A stretch of 26,726 nucleotides of DNA from Thermoprotei archaeon (GCA_003650865.1 QMSN01000003.1:1-26726); one strand, 5' to 3'. Counted from the first letter of the stretch, positions 1 through 7,707 are shown. Notes: generated from the sequence alone by a model not told the origin. Translations and numbers: made by a program.

Positions 1-900
1 GATGGAGGACCCGTCAAATACTACAAGTTCTATGAGGACGAGGGCCTTAGATTCGTGCTTGAGAGGTACCCACAGTACACCACGCTTCTCAAGCCATTGG
101 GTTTAAGGGTTGTAGCTGTAAGCGAAGAGGAGGTGGCTGAGGTTAGAGATCCTCAGAAAGGGCTGCTCAAGCTGGTGGAGAAGGGGGACCCCATGTCTAA
201 GGCCGTTGAAGAGCTCCTCCAAGTGGTAGAGGGCTCCTCAAAGTTGACGTACAAATGCTTTGGAGTCTTCGGCTCACTGCTACACGACTTCTATAGAGTG
301 GATCTGAGCGACCTTGACTTCACGGTGTATGGAATGAGCGAGCTTAAGGAGCTTCGAGAGGTATTATCGGAGCTCTACTCAGAGGGCTCCTTGAGGAACG
401 AGTTTGAGGTGGTTGACAGCTCTAAGTTCTCTAGGTGGCGATTCAAGAACTACACTCTTGGGGAGTACGTCTACCATCAGTGGAGGAAGCTCATATACGG
501 CGTCATAGAGTCCAAGAGCCTCGGTAGACCCGTCAAGTTTGAGTTCGAGCCAGTACTCAAGTGGGATGAGATAATTAACGAGTATAGCGATGATTATGAA
601 GTCGAGTGTCTAGGCTTTGTGGAGGCGTTAGTCGAGGTCGTCGACGATAGATACTCGCCCTTCATGCCATCTAAGTATGGGGTCGAGCTCGTCGAACTGA
701 TCAGCGGCTTTAGAGACGCCAACCCCACTAGGGTGGTCTCCTACGTCGAGGAGTTTAGGATGCAGCTCTTCGAGGGTGAAGTGGGGTTTGTGGCGGGTTG
801 GCTTGAGGAGGTGCGCTGTGGAGGCAGGAGTTTTCAGCAGATAGTGCTGACTAGGAGAGAAAGGTATTACGACCAGGTTCTTAAGCTCGTGAGGGGCTAG
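1..900 (+). CDS. Archaeal predicted nucleotidyltransferase, 5' end missing
   Basis: The reading frame is open from base 1, so the gene starts outside the window; the GTG at 55 is internal (in-frame residues before it include KYYKFYEDEG). A GSLLHDF segment followed by SDLDFTVYG is the polymerase-beta type nucleotidyltransferase signature (G-S, then D-x-D), at about bases 268-330. The C-terminal part has a run resembling the beta-rich tail of the archaeal predicted nucleotidyltransferase family I know as COG1665. The substrate is unknown. It ends with TAG four bases before the end of the convergent small gene. The superfamily is secure; the exact family is from memory. Confidence 0.75.
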   Translation, partial: DGGPVKYYKFYEDEGLRFVLERYPQYTTLLKPLGLRVVAVSEEEVAEVRDPQKGLLKLVEKGDPMSKAVEELLQVVEGSSKLTYKCFGVFGSLLHDFYRVDLSDLDFTVYGMSELKELREVLSELYSEGSLRNEFEVVDSSKFSRWRFKNYTLGEYVYHQWRKLIYGVIESKSLGRPVKFEFEPVLKWDEIINEYSDDYEVECLGFVEALVEVVDDRYSPFMPSKYGVELVELISGFRDANPTRVVSYVEEFRMQLFEGEVGFVAGWLEEVRCGGRSFQQIVLTRRERYYDQVLKLVRG

Positions 901-904
901 CCTC

Positions 905-1180
905 TCAAGCAGCTCTTTGGAGAGGCCTCCTCACAGTAGCTGTGGTGTTATCGGCTATCCCGTACCTCCTCATCTCCTCTGAGTTCAACCAGACCTCGTT
1001 TGTGGGGACAGCCTCGCTCATGAACACGTTGAAGTCATACCTCTTCTTACCCGCTAGGACTACCTCAAGCTTGTCGGTTATGCCTAAGAACTCAGCTGTC
1101 TTGGGGTTTATCCTAGCCGTCCCCTCCTTCACCTCATCCTTCCTCCTCAGCTTTAACCTCTTCTCGACGACCCTGCTCAT
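905..1180 (-). CDS. Small double-psi/AbrB-like beta-barrel protein, function unknown
   Basis: This 91-residue protein has a basic N-terminus, then a segment of the form RINPKTAEFLGI followed by LEVVLAGKKR, and a second similar half (VWLNSEEMRRYGI, then ATVRR). This two-half pattern resembles the N-terminal barrel of Cdc48/VAT and AbrB-type swapped-hairpin folds. No catalytic motif is visible. The ATG at 1180 is preceded by GGTGATG with a spacing of about 4, a strong archaeal ribosome site. It lies 53 bases downstream of the glycyl-tRNA synthetase on the same strand and may be cotranscribed with it. It could be a nucleic-acid or protein-binding adaptor; the function is not inferable. Confidence 0.7.
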   Translation of the reverse strand: MSRVVEKRLKLRRKDEVKEGTARINPKTAEFLGITDKLEVVLAGKKRYDFNVFMSEAVPTNEVWLNSEEMRRYGIADNTTATVRRPLQRAA

Positions 1181-1233
1181 CTACATCACCTTTAAGAGGA
1201 TAAGAGGCTTTAGGAGAGTTAAGCCTTACCTCT

Positions 1234-2967
1234 TCACTCGATGAGCTCCTTGAGGGGAGCTATGGCCACCTTTCTCCTGACGTAAGCCTCGATCACATCT
1301 GGCAGCTGCTGTATTGAGCATCTGACCTGCCTCCACGTGTCTCTGCTCCTTATGGTCACCGTGTCGTCCTCAAGAGTCTGGTGGTCTACAGTCACCGCTA
1401 AGGGGACTCCGACTTCATCAGCTCTAGCGTACCTCCTCCCTATAGAGCCTGAGTCGTCGTACTCCACGAGGAGCCCTCTATCCTTCAGAGCCTTGTACAC
1501 CTCTCTCGCCTTCTCCGGCAGCCCATTCCTATTGACTAGCGGGAACACCGCGACCTCTATGGGGGCTATGTCTGGCGGTAGGGACAGTATGACCCTCCCC
1601 TCCTTCTCCTTGAATGCGTGCTCCATAGCTGCGTAGACGAGCCTCTCAGCTCCAAATGAGGGCTCTGCGACGAATGGTATGAACCTCCTCCCCTTGACCT
1701 TCCTCTTCACCTTGACCAACTCCACGTGCCTCCTATACACCCTGAACTTGCCCATCTCGAAGAACCCCTTGGACTCAAGCTCCTCAAGCACTCTAGCTCC
1801 AGGCATCATCTTCAACGCGTTGGCCACGAGCCCAGCCTCGCCGCCGAAGTCCTCTTTTAAGGCCTCTAGGACCGGCCTCACTTCGTAATCCTCAACCTCA
1901 ACCTCACTCGACAGTTGCTTGTACACCCTCAAGTCCTCGCCGCTCGACGCCATGTGCCCCCTCAAGTCGTAGTCAGTTCTAAAGGCATGCCCTGAAACCT
2001 CAACCCACCCCCACTTCTCGAGCTCAACCACTTGGTCGTAGACCTGTGAAGCGTAGTGAGCTCTCTCTTGAGGTAGCTTGGCTATGAACATCTGCTTCTC
2101 GAATGGTATCCCTAGGTCCTGGATGAACTTCTGGGCTAACACCATGAAGTAAGCAGTCCACTCGCTAAGTACCACGCCGGTCTTCAGGGCTTCCTCGACC
2201 GTGACCTCTATGGGCTCCATGAGCTTCTTGGAGACTCTGTCCTCAGGGACTATCCTCAAGACCTCACTCCTATCTAGCACTGGGCACTTGGGGTCCTTGG
2301 GGTCATAGAAGAGCTCGAGCTCCATTATGGTGAACTCCCTAAGCCTTATGGGTCCCTGTCTAGGCGATATCTCGTTCCTCATCACTTTACCGATCTGAGC
2401 TATACCAAGTGGTAGCCTGTTCCTCATGGCGTTGTAGACCCTGCTGAACGTCGTGAACATTCCTTGAGCCGCTTCAGGCCTAGCGAACCCTATGCTCTCG
2501 CTGTAAGGGCCTATGGTGGTCTGAAATAGAAGATTAAACCTCTTGACCTCGCCTAGTGGTCCTGCACACTCAGGGCACTTTAAGCCCCTCTCGCGTATTA
2601 TTGATGATAGCTCAGCCTCGCTCAGTCCCTCAAGGCCCGTGAGCCCCGCCTGCTCCTCTATTAAGTGATCTGCCCTGAACTTCCTGCCGCACTTCAAGCA
2701 CTCGACCATGTAGTCAGTGAAGTGAGCTACGTGGCCTGAGGCCTCGAAGACCTTGTATGGGGTTATGACGGGAGTCTCTATCTCGACTACGAACTCCTGG
2801 TTCTTAACTATGAACCACTGCCTCCACTTCTCCTCGATCTTCCTCTTGAGGAGCTTGCCGAGAGGGCCGAAGTCCAAGAAGCCGCTTACGCCTCCGTAGA
2901 GCTCAGCAGATATCCAGAAGAAGCCTCTCCTCCTAGCTAGCTCCATGACTCTATCCGCTACGCTCAT
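1234..2967 (-). CDS. glyS: Glycyl-tRNA synthetase (archaeal/eukaryotic alpha2 type)
   Basis: Class II aminoacyl-tRNA synthetase that charges tRNA-Gly with glycine in the cytoplasm. The 577-residue length and the N-terminus (ARRRGFFWISAELYGGVSG, then DFGPLG) are typical of archaeal GlyRS. Motif 2 is visible as MRNEISPRQG then RLREFT, and the C-terminal anticodon-binding domain runs through LPPDIAPIEVAVFPL. The region between motifs 1 and 2 has two Cys pairs (CLKCGRKF and CPEC), probably a zinc site. A GTG at 2970 lies directly before the ATG at 2967; GAGGG six bases upstream of the ATG favours the ATG. It probably has its own TATA box just after the preceding gene. Confidence 0.95.
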   Translation of the reverse strand: MSVADRVMELARRRGFFWISAELYGGVSGFLDFGPLGKLLKRKIEEKWRQWFIVKNQEFVVEIETPVITPYKVFEASGHVAHFTDYMVECLKCGRKFRADHLIEEQAGLTGLEGLSEAELSSIIRERGLKCPECAGPLGEVKRFNLLFQTTIGPYSESIGFARPEAAQGMFTTFSRVYNAMRNRLPLGIAQIGKVMRNEISPRQGPIRLREFTIMELELFYDPKDPKCPVLDRSEVLRIVPEDRVSKKLMEPIEVTVEEALKTGVVLSEWTAYFMVLAQKFIQDLGIPFEKQMFIAKLPQERAHYASQVYDQVVELEKWGWVEVSGHAFRTDYDLRGHMASSGEDLRVYKQLSSEVEVEDYEVRPVLEALKEDFGGEAGLVANALKMMPGARVLEELESKGFFEMGKFRVYRRHVELVKVKRKVKGRRFIPFVAEPSFGAERLVYAAMEHAFKEKEGRVILSLPPDIAPIEVAVFPLVNRNGLPEKAREVYKALKDRGLLVEYDDSGSIGRRYARADEVGVPLAVTVDHQTLEDDTVTIRSRDTWRQVRCSIQQLPDVIEAYVRRKVAIAPLKELIE

Positions 2968-3011
2968 CACGGACCCTCGCTATAGCCTCTCGAGAATAAC
3001 AGGATAATAGC

Positions 3012-3018
3012 TATTAAA
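3012..3018 (-). promoter_or_regulatory. TATA box for glycyl-tRNA synthetase
   Basis: On the minus strand the sequence reads catttaatagc. A start of transcription about 25 bases downstream would fall near 2990, giving a leader of roughly 23 bases that contains the GAGGG ribosome site. Sequence inference only. Confidence 0.4.
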
Positions 3019-3026
3019 TGTAGAGC

Positions 3027-4001
3027 TTAGGGTGAAGCTATAGCCTTTATCCCCAGCCTTCTCCTAATCTCAGAGGCGAAGTGCTCTCCATAACCGTCTC
3101 TGCTGTTGTCAACGACCACGAGCTTAGGCTTGCAGTCCTCCACATAGGCCAGCAGGTGATTGAAGTCGCTGTGGCTGCTCAACGAAACTCTGTAGGTGTC
3201 CTCGGATATCCTCCTGTACGTGCACTTGAACTGCCAGCCTGTCAGATGTATCTTGACTCCATTCACGTGCTCACCGAGCTTTGAGGAGTGTTTGAAGTAC
3301 ACGCAGCCCCCACTCTTGAGGATCTCCAGCCCCTCTCTGCTATCTGCGTTCACGACTTCCCCAAGCTTCATGCCGTGCCTCCTGCATACCTCTGTGACTT
3401 CGTACATCCTTCCTTGGGCTAGGAAGGGGGCGTCCACACCACTTCTCCTGAGAACCTCCATGACCTCCTGAACCTTGCCGTAGAAGCCGTACACGTGGAT
3501 CGAGGTCTTCTTGATCTCGCTCTCGACTAGGCTTATCAGCGCGTGGTAGACGTCCTCTATGGGTGGCCTAACGCACCTTGGGTGGCCGTAGGTAGCCTCT
3601 ATGACTAGGACATCGGCCTCGATTATGGGTGCCCCCGGCAGCCTGAAGTCCCCCGTGTAGAGAGCTCTAAAGCCATCGCTGTCCTCGACGAGCACTTGAG
3701 CTGAGCCGGGTATGTGGTTTGCTGGATAGAACATCATGATCTCGTCTCCAACCATCACAGGCTCCCCGTAGTTGATTGTCTTGATGCCCTCAGCCCTCCT
3801 GCTGTAGAGCACGGTGAGCATGCCCCTCGTTATCGGGGTTGCGTAGACTGCCTCGCACCTAAGCAAGCTCTCCTTTAACCCATAGACGTGGTCGTAGTGG
3901 GCATGTGTTACCACTCTAAACCTCCTGTTGTCATGCCCGTCACACGCAACGTTCTCGCCTAGAACCACGGCTTTAGAGCTGAGCACTGACGCCTTGATCA
4001 A
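3027..4001 (-). CDS. Metallo-beta-lactamase fold nuclease-like protein (COG1236/SNM1 type)
   Basis: A 324-residue metallo-beta-lactamase fold protein. The metal motif THAHYDH (H33, H35, D37, H38) is followed by NHIPGSAQ, YTGDFR and a late SSHSDF, the order seen in beta-CASP relatives of mRNA 3'-end processing and SNM1/Artemis nucleases. The last His motif of typical beta-CASP proteins (an HG near the C-terminus) is not obvious: the segment reads VVVDNSRDGYGEHF. It probably cleaves RNA or DNA, but the substrate is unknown. The start is TTG at 4001 with GGTG eight bases upstream; a GTG at 3986 is the alternative. It lies 56 bases after the DUF35 gene, and a TATA-like element in the gap suggests independent transcription. 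Confidence 0.8.
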   Translation of the reverse strand: MIKASVLSSKAVVLGENVACDGHDNRRFRVVTHAHYDHVYGLKESLLRCEAVYATPITRGMLTVLYSRRAEGIKTINYGEPVMVGDEIMMFYPANHIPGSAQVLVEDSDGFRALYTGDFRLPGAPIIEADVLVIEATYGHPRCVRPPIEDVYHALISLVESEIKKTSIHVYGFYGKVQEVMEVLRRSGVDAPFLAQGRMYEVTEVCRRHGMKLGEVVNADSREGLEILKSGGCVYFKHSSKLGEHVNGVKIHLTGWQFKCTYRRISEDTYRVSLSSHSDFNHLLAYVEDCKPKLVVVDNSRDGYGEHFASEIRRRLGIKAIASP

Positions 4002-4038
4002 CTTGAGGACACCAGTAGACCACGTGTATTACTTCTGC

Positions 4039-4044
4039 TTAAAA
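4039..4044 (-). promoter_or_regulatory. TATA-like element for the metallo-beta-lactamase gene
   Basis: On the minus strand the gap after the DUF35 gene reads ctgttttaagc. Transcription would begin near 4015, about 14 bases before the TTG at 4001. It is a weak match, supported mainly by position. Confidence 0.3.
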
Positions 4045-4057
4045 CAGTAACTTGCCG

Positions 4058-4453
4058 TTACTTTATGACTGGCCTGAACTTGTAGGTGTAGCAGATCATG
4101 CCTCCCTCAAGCTGCTCCGGCAACCTCCTTATTGAGGCCTCTACCTCCATGCCCTCCTTGACGTCCTCGACATCGACGTCCGTTATTTGAGCGAGAACCC
4201 TAACTCCGTCTTCGAGCTCAACTATGCCTATCACGTAGGGCGTCATGACCTCATAGCCCTTAGGGGCTGTGTAGACAACGGTGTACTCGACGAGTTTCCC
4301 TCTCTCCGGGAGCTTGTACTCCTCAAGCTTAACTGAGCCGCATGCTGGGCACACAAATCTAGGTGGGAAGAACACCTTGCCGCACTCCTTGCACCTATTG
4401 CCTATCAGCCTGTACCTCTGAAATCTAGTCCTCCAGTAGGCTGATGTAGCCAC
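4058..4453 (-). CDS. DUF35 zinc-ribbon/OB-fold scaffold protein of the HMG-CoA synthase complex
   Basis: This 131-residue protein has an N-terminal zinc ribbon (C21-x2-C24 and C35-x2-C38) followed by an OB-fold-like beta region, the DUF35 architecture. In methanogenic archaea a DUF35 protein encoded with thiolase and HMG-CoA synthase holds the two enzymes together and channels acetoacetyl-CoA. Here it follows the thiolase-like and HMG-CoA synthase genes, so the same scaffold role is likely. The GTG start at 4453 directly abuts the thiolase TGA and has an excellent AGGAGGTG site seven bases upstream. DUF35 proteins also pair with thiolase-like aldolases, which matters because the neighbouring thiolase lacks its usual catalytic residues. 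Confidence 0.9.
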   Translation of the reverse strand: MATSAYWRTRFQRYRLIGNRCKECGKVFFPPRFVCPACGSVKLEEYKLPERGKLVEYTVVYTAPKGYEVMTPYVIGIVELEDGVRVLAQITDVDVEDVKEGMEVEASIRRLPEQLEGGMICYTYKFRPVIK

Positions 4454-5617
4454 TCAACAACACCTCCTGAATATGTTGACGACCGCTATCGAGTTGAAGC
4501 AACAGCTACCATGGGTTAAGCCCACCTCAGCGTCCTTAACTTGGTTTGCTCCAGCTTCACCAGTTAACTGGAGGTATGCCTCTACAGCTTGATACACGCC
4601 TACAGCGCCTATAGGTGCTCCTCGAGCTTTAAGGCCTCCAAACGTGTTTATTGGTATCCTACCGTCAAGCTTAGCCTCGCCCTCCTTAAGCACCTTAACT
4701 CCCTCACCCTCTCTACAGAAGCCGAGCTTCTCCATGGCTATGACCCCCATCACTGAGTAGTCATCGTACACCTCAGCGAAGTCTATGTCTGATGGGGTGA
4801 CCCCAGCCTCCTTGTAGGCTCTGCTTGCAGCCTTTACGAGGGCCTCCATGGCCAGCACGTCCCCCCTCTCGACGATGTTGAAGCTATCTCTCACTAACTG
4901 AGACGCTGCTATCTTCACGTGAGGTGCGCCGAGCTCCTTAGCCTTCTCGTGGGGGCAAAGCACCACAGCTGCAGCTCCATCGCTTGGAGACACGACCTCC
5001 AATACCCTAACAGGGTCTGAGAGCACGGGTGACTTCATTATCGAGTCTAGTGTTATCTTGAAGGGGTACTGAGCGTGTTGGCATGTGGATGCATGCTCGT
5101 GGTCCAAGATGGACATTAACGCTACGTCCTCCTGCTTGACGCCGTACCTCTTCATGTAGGTCTTGTATATCAAGGCGGCTAAGCTGTGAAGTGTGGCTCC
5201 TGTGTACCTGAAGTACTCCTGATCCTCTACTGAGGCTTGAGCTGTCAGCACATCTGATGATGTAGCCTCACTCATCTTCTCCACGCCGCACACGAGCACA
5301 ACGTCTCTAATGCCGTGGGCAACGTCGCGATAAGCCTCGTGAACCGCTAAGCCTCCTGAAGCGCCTCCAGCATCTATGGACACTGCGAAGGTATCCGTTA
5401 AGCCTAGGGCTTCAGCTATTATGCTGGCCAAGTTCGTCTGCCTCTGCAAGTAGCCGGCGAAGGCGTTTGCAACGTATATGCCGTCCACGTCCTTTAGGCT
5501 TAAGCCGGCGCTGCTCAAGGCCTTTAGAGAGGCCTCTATGAAGAGCCCCTTAATGGACTTGTCCCAGTGCTCCGATACCCTGGTGTAACCTACAGCTACT
5601 ACTGCTACCTCCCTCAT
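4454..5617 (-). CDS. Thiolase-fold protein of the mevalonate operon, catalytic residues replaced
   Basis: It has the full length (387 residues) and fold landmarks of SCP2-type archaeal acetoacetyl-CoA thiolases, and its neighbours are HMG-CoA synthase and DUF35. Such thiolases condense two acetyl-CoA into acetoacetyl-CoA. The nucleophilic Cys normally in a CASGG context is Gly85 here (AGGASGG), the HDCF-type His is Tyr284 (EVYDDYS), and the His of GHPxGA is Ala334 (GLKARGAPIGA). The DNA shows Gly and Ala codons clearly and no frameshift. It may be non-catalytic, or an aldolase-like relative such as Ltp2-type proteins that also bind DUF35. The start is ATG at 5617; a GTG at 5632 overlapping the HMG-CoA synthase stop is possible. 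Confidence 0.85.
   Translation of the reverse strand: MREVAVVAVGYTRVSEHWDKSIKGLFIEASLKALSSAGLSLKDVDGIYVANAFAGYLQRQTNLASIIAEALGLTDTFAVSIDAGGASGGLAVHEAYRDVAHGIRDVVLVCGVEKMSEATSSDVLTAQASVEDQEYFRYTGATLHSLAALIYKTYMKRYGVKQEDVALMSILDHEHASTCQHAQYPFKITLDSIMKSPVLSDPVRVLEVVSPSDGAAAVVLCPHEKAKELGAPHVKIAASQLVRDSFNIVERGDVLAMEALVKAASRAYKEAGVTPSDIDFAEVYDDYSVMGVIAMEKLGFCREGEGVKVLKEGEAKLDGRIPINTFGGLKARGAPIGAVGVYQAVEAYLQLTGEAGANQVKDAEVGLTHGSCCFNSIAVVNIFRRCC
4461..4468 (-). promoter_or_regulatory. Strong ribosome binding site for the DUF35 gene
   Basis: AGGAGGTG on the minus strand, seven bases before the GTG at 4453. It lies inside the last codons of the thiolase-like gene and dictates that protein's Arg-Arg-Cys-Cys tail. 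It fixes the DUF35 start. Confidence 0.75.
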
Positions 5618-5628
5618 GGCTATGCACG

Positions 5629-6675
5629 TCACATGAATATTTTGCGCCTAAACTTCGCGTAGAGCGAGTAGTCTATCTCCTTCTTCCTATATATGAAGGA
5701 GGAGACCTTGGGTGCTCTATTCCTCTTCTCCTCTATTGCGTCTTGAACCACGAAGCTGAAGGCGTCGCTACCAGCTCCAGAGCCGTAGGAGACTAAGAGT
5801 ATCCTGTCGCCTGGCTTGGCTATATCTAGGACTGAGGCGAGCCCTATCATCGAGGATCCTGAGTAGGTGTTGCCTATGGAGGAGCACACTATGCTCGGCT
5901 TGACCTTGTCGAGGGGTATGCCCAAGTACTGAGCTAGCTTCAACGGGAACTTGGGGTTAGGCTGGTGGAAGACAGCGTAGCTGAAGTCGCTGGGTCTAAG
6001 GCCTAGCTCGCTCATCAAGCCCTTAGCTGCCATCGTGGTGTGCCTGAAGTAAGCTGGCTCCCCCGTGAACCTGCCCATGTGGCTGGGGTACATGTCGCCG
6101 TCTCTCCTCCAGAAGTCCGGAGTGTCTGTTACAAACGAGTAACTCCCCTCTATGTAGGCTATGGTCTCGCAGTTCCTCCTCGTAAATATGAAGGCCCCTC
6201 CCCCAGCTGCAGCTGTGTACTCTAAGGCGTCAGCTGGCCTGCTCTGAGCTGTGTCAACCCCTATGGCCATGGCGTACCTGACCATGTTAGATGCGACAAG
6301 CCCTATCGAGGTCTGAAAAGCCTCTGTACCAGCTTTGCAGGCGAACTCGTAGTCAGCGGCTAGCACGTTGGGCGTTGCCCCTAGGGCCTCAGCTACTATT
6401 GTGCTGCATGGCTTAACAGCGTATGGCTTAGACTCAGTGCCCACGTAGACTGCCTCTATCTCCTCAGGTCTTATACCAGCTCTCCTAATGGCGTACCTAG
6501 CAGCCTCAATAGCTATTGTGACTGCATCCTCATCAGGCCCAGCGACAGCCTTCTCCTCTACGGGTAAGTGATCGTAGAACTTACCCCAGACGCGGGCTAT
6601 CTCGAGGGCCTTAATCCTGTAGATGGGGATGTAGACGCCGTAGCCAGCAATCCCCACATCGTCGCTGGGCCTCAA
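5629..6675 (-). CDS. Hydroxymethylglutaryl-CoA synthase (mevalonate pathway)
   Basis: It condenses acetyl-CoA and acetoacetyl-CoA to HMG-CoA, the committed route to archaeal isoprenoid lipids. The catalytic acid Glu81 (VGTES), nucleophile Cys113 (EFACKAGTEA) and His237 (FHQPNPKFP) are all present and spaced as in bacterial HMG-CoA synthases. I chose TTG at 6675, giving 348 residues, because the family usually begins just before VGIAGYGVYIP, GGAGGGG lies just upstream, and a TATA box at 6732-6738 would place transcription start near 6709. The frame stays open to a TTG at 6732, but that codon would sit inside the promoter. It is the first gene of the set with the thiolase-like and DUF35 genes. 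Confidence 0.92.
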   Translation of the reverse strand: MRPSDDVGIAGYGVYIPIYRIKALEIARVWGKFYDHLPVEEKAVAGPDEDAVTIAIEAARYAIRRAGIRPEEIEAVYVGTESKPYAVKPCSTIVAEALGATPNVLAADYEFACKAGTEAFQTSIGLVASNMVRYAMAIGVDTAQSRPADALEYTAAAGGGAFIFTRRNCETIAYIEGSYSFVTDTPDFWRRDGDMYPSHMGRFTGEPAYFRHTTMAAKGLMSELGLRPSDFSYAVFHQPNPKFPLKLAQYLGIPLDKVKPSIVCSSIGNTYSGSSMIGLASVLDIAKPGDRILLVSYGSGAGSDAFSFVVQDAIEEKRNRAPKVSSFIYRKKEIDYSLYAKFRRKIFM

Positions 6676-6731
6676 AACCCCTCCCTCTACTGACACCAAA
6701 CACTTGTAGAGAGCTTTACAAAGTGATACCA

Positions 6732-6738
6732 ATATATA
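6732..6738 (-). promoter_or_regulatory. TATA box of the HMG-CoA synthase operon
   Basis: The minus strand reads gaaaagtatatattgg, a purine-rich BRE-like stretch followed by a good TATA box. The expected start of transcription is near 6709, leaving a leader of about 34 bases with GGAGGGG before the TTG at 6675. Confidence 0.6.
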
Positions 6739-6945
6739 CTTTTCGACTTCTGCCTAAAGAAGCAACGTTGATTGTCGAACCCCAACCCACCTGGAGCTTT
6801 TGAAGAGGAGCTATGAAAGTACTCCTTCCAGCTCTTCTTGGGGGAAGCCTTTTAAGCTTTTCCTCTAGGTCTAGGAGCTCGCTCTATGCGTCTAGGCTCC
6901 GCAGCTTAATTTATTAACGTGTGCTACTAGTAGGGATTGAGGACG
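6739..6945. other. Divergent intergenic region with hairpin-forming repeats
   Basis: This gap lies between the HMG-CoA synthase promoter and the exported protein gene. AAGAGGAGCT (6803-6812) and AGCTCTTCTT (6830-6839) can form a 10-pair stem with one G-U pair. A second weaker stem joins GGGGAAGC (6841) to GCTTTTCCTC (ending 6865). TCTAGG occurs three times between 6864 and 6896. An AT-rich ttaatttattaa at 6906-6917 is a likely TATA element for the next gene. I see no tRNA or C/D-box pattern, and no obvious ORF. Confidence 0.35.
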
Positions 6946-7707
6946 ATGAATGGCTCTAAGTATACAATAGCTGTGCTAGCGATCCTACTCATCGCTGTGA
7001 CAGCCTTCTTGTTCATGTCGATGAGGCAGCCTGAAAGAATTGAAACGAACATTACACCACCCTTCTCAGTCGGAGAGAAGCTCCTCTACGATATTAAATA
7101 CGAGAACTCAAGCGGCTCTTACTTCCTGTACCAGCTGAACTTAAGCGTCATCGATGAGGAGGTCGTCATGGGGAGGGAGTGCTTCGTCTTAAGGGGGGAG
7201 TACATAGTCTCTGGCAACTCAAATAACAGCTTAGTCTTCTATAGCTACGTGACGACTGACAACTTGACGCTCATGAAGACTGTTATCACGTCGACTTCGG
7301 GCAATGCAACTCTTCTCTTCGACCACATGAATGGGAAGTGCACCATAATGGCCTACACCGAGGAAGGCGTGAAGACTCAGGAGCTCGACATAACGCCTGA
7401 CGTACAGGACTCTCTCAGCGTCCTCTACTACCTAAGGGGGCTTCCACTAACCACTGAGTACTGGTGTACATTTCACCAGATCACGGGGTCTGGGCTAGAG
7501 CTCATAAAGGTTGAGGTTAGCGAGGATCTCAAGGAGGTGGATGTCGAGGCTGGAGGCTTCACATGCTACGAGCTCACCCTTAGCGTGGGCAGGGGCTCAA
7601 TGTACATATACATATCGAACACCCCGGCGAAGCTCCCAGTTCAAGTGAAGATACCTGTCGAGAACGGGAATCACTCTTGGGACTTGAAGTCCTACACTCT
7701 GAGCTGA
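6946..7707 (+). CDS. Membrane-anchored exported protein, DUF3108-like, with N-glycosylation sites
   Basis: A single N-terminal hydrophobic helix (IAVLAILLIAVTAFLF) is followed by an all-outside domain of about 220 residues. The order of segments (SVGEKLLYDIKY near the start, SVLYYLRGLPL in the middle, GGFTCYELTL and TPAKLPVQVKI near the end) resembles the bacterial DUF3108 family of secreted beta-rich proteins; that match is from pattern memory. Several N-x-S/T sequons (NSS, NLS, NNS, NLT, NAT, NHS) fit an archaeal surface glycoprotein. The function is unknown. I use ATG at 6946; a TTG at 6937 in frame is the alternative. The TATA-like element at 6906-6917 implies a very short leader. Confidence 0.75.
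   Translation: MNGSKYTIAVLAILLIAVTAFLFMSMRQPERIETNITPPFSVGEKLLYDIKYENSSGSYFLYQLNLSVIDEEVVMGRECFVLRGEYIVSGNSNNSLVFYSYVTTDNLTLMKTVITSTSGNATLLFDHMNGKCTIMAYTEEGVKTQELDITPDVQDSLSVLYYLRGLPLTTEYWCTFHQITGSGLELIKVEVSEDLKEVDVEAGGFTCYELTLSVGRGSMYIYISNTPAKLPVQVKIPVENGNHSWDLKSYTLS

Noticed and set aside
942..1244. Plus-strand frame of 100 codons antisense to the small barrel gene
   Set aside because: The minus-strand gene has a strong ribosome site and a structured product; the plus frame has neither.
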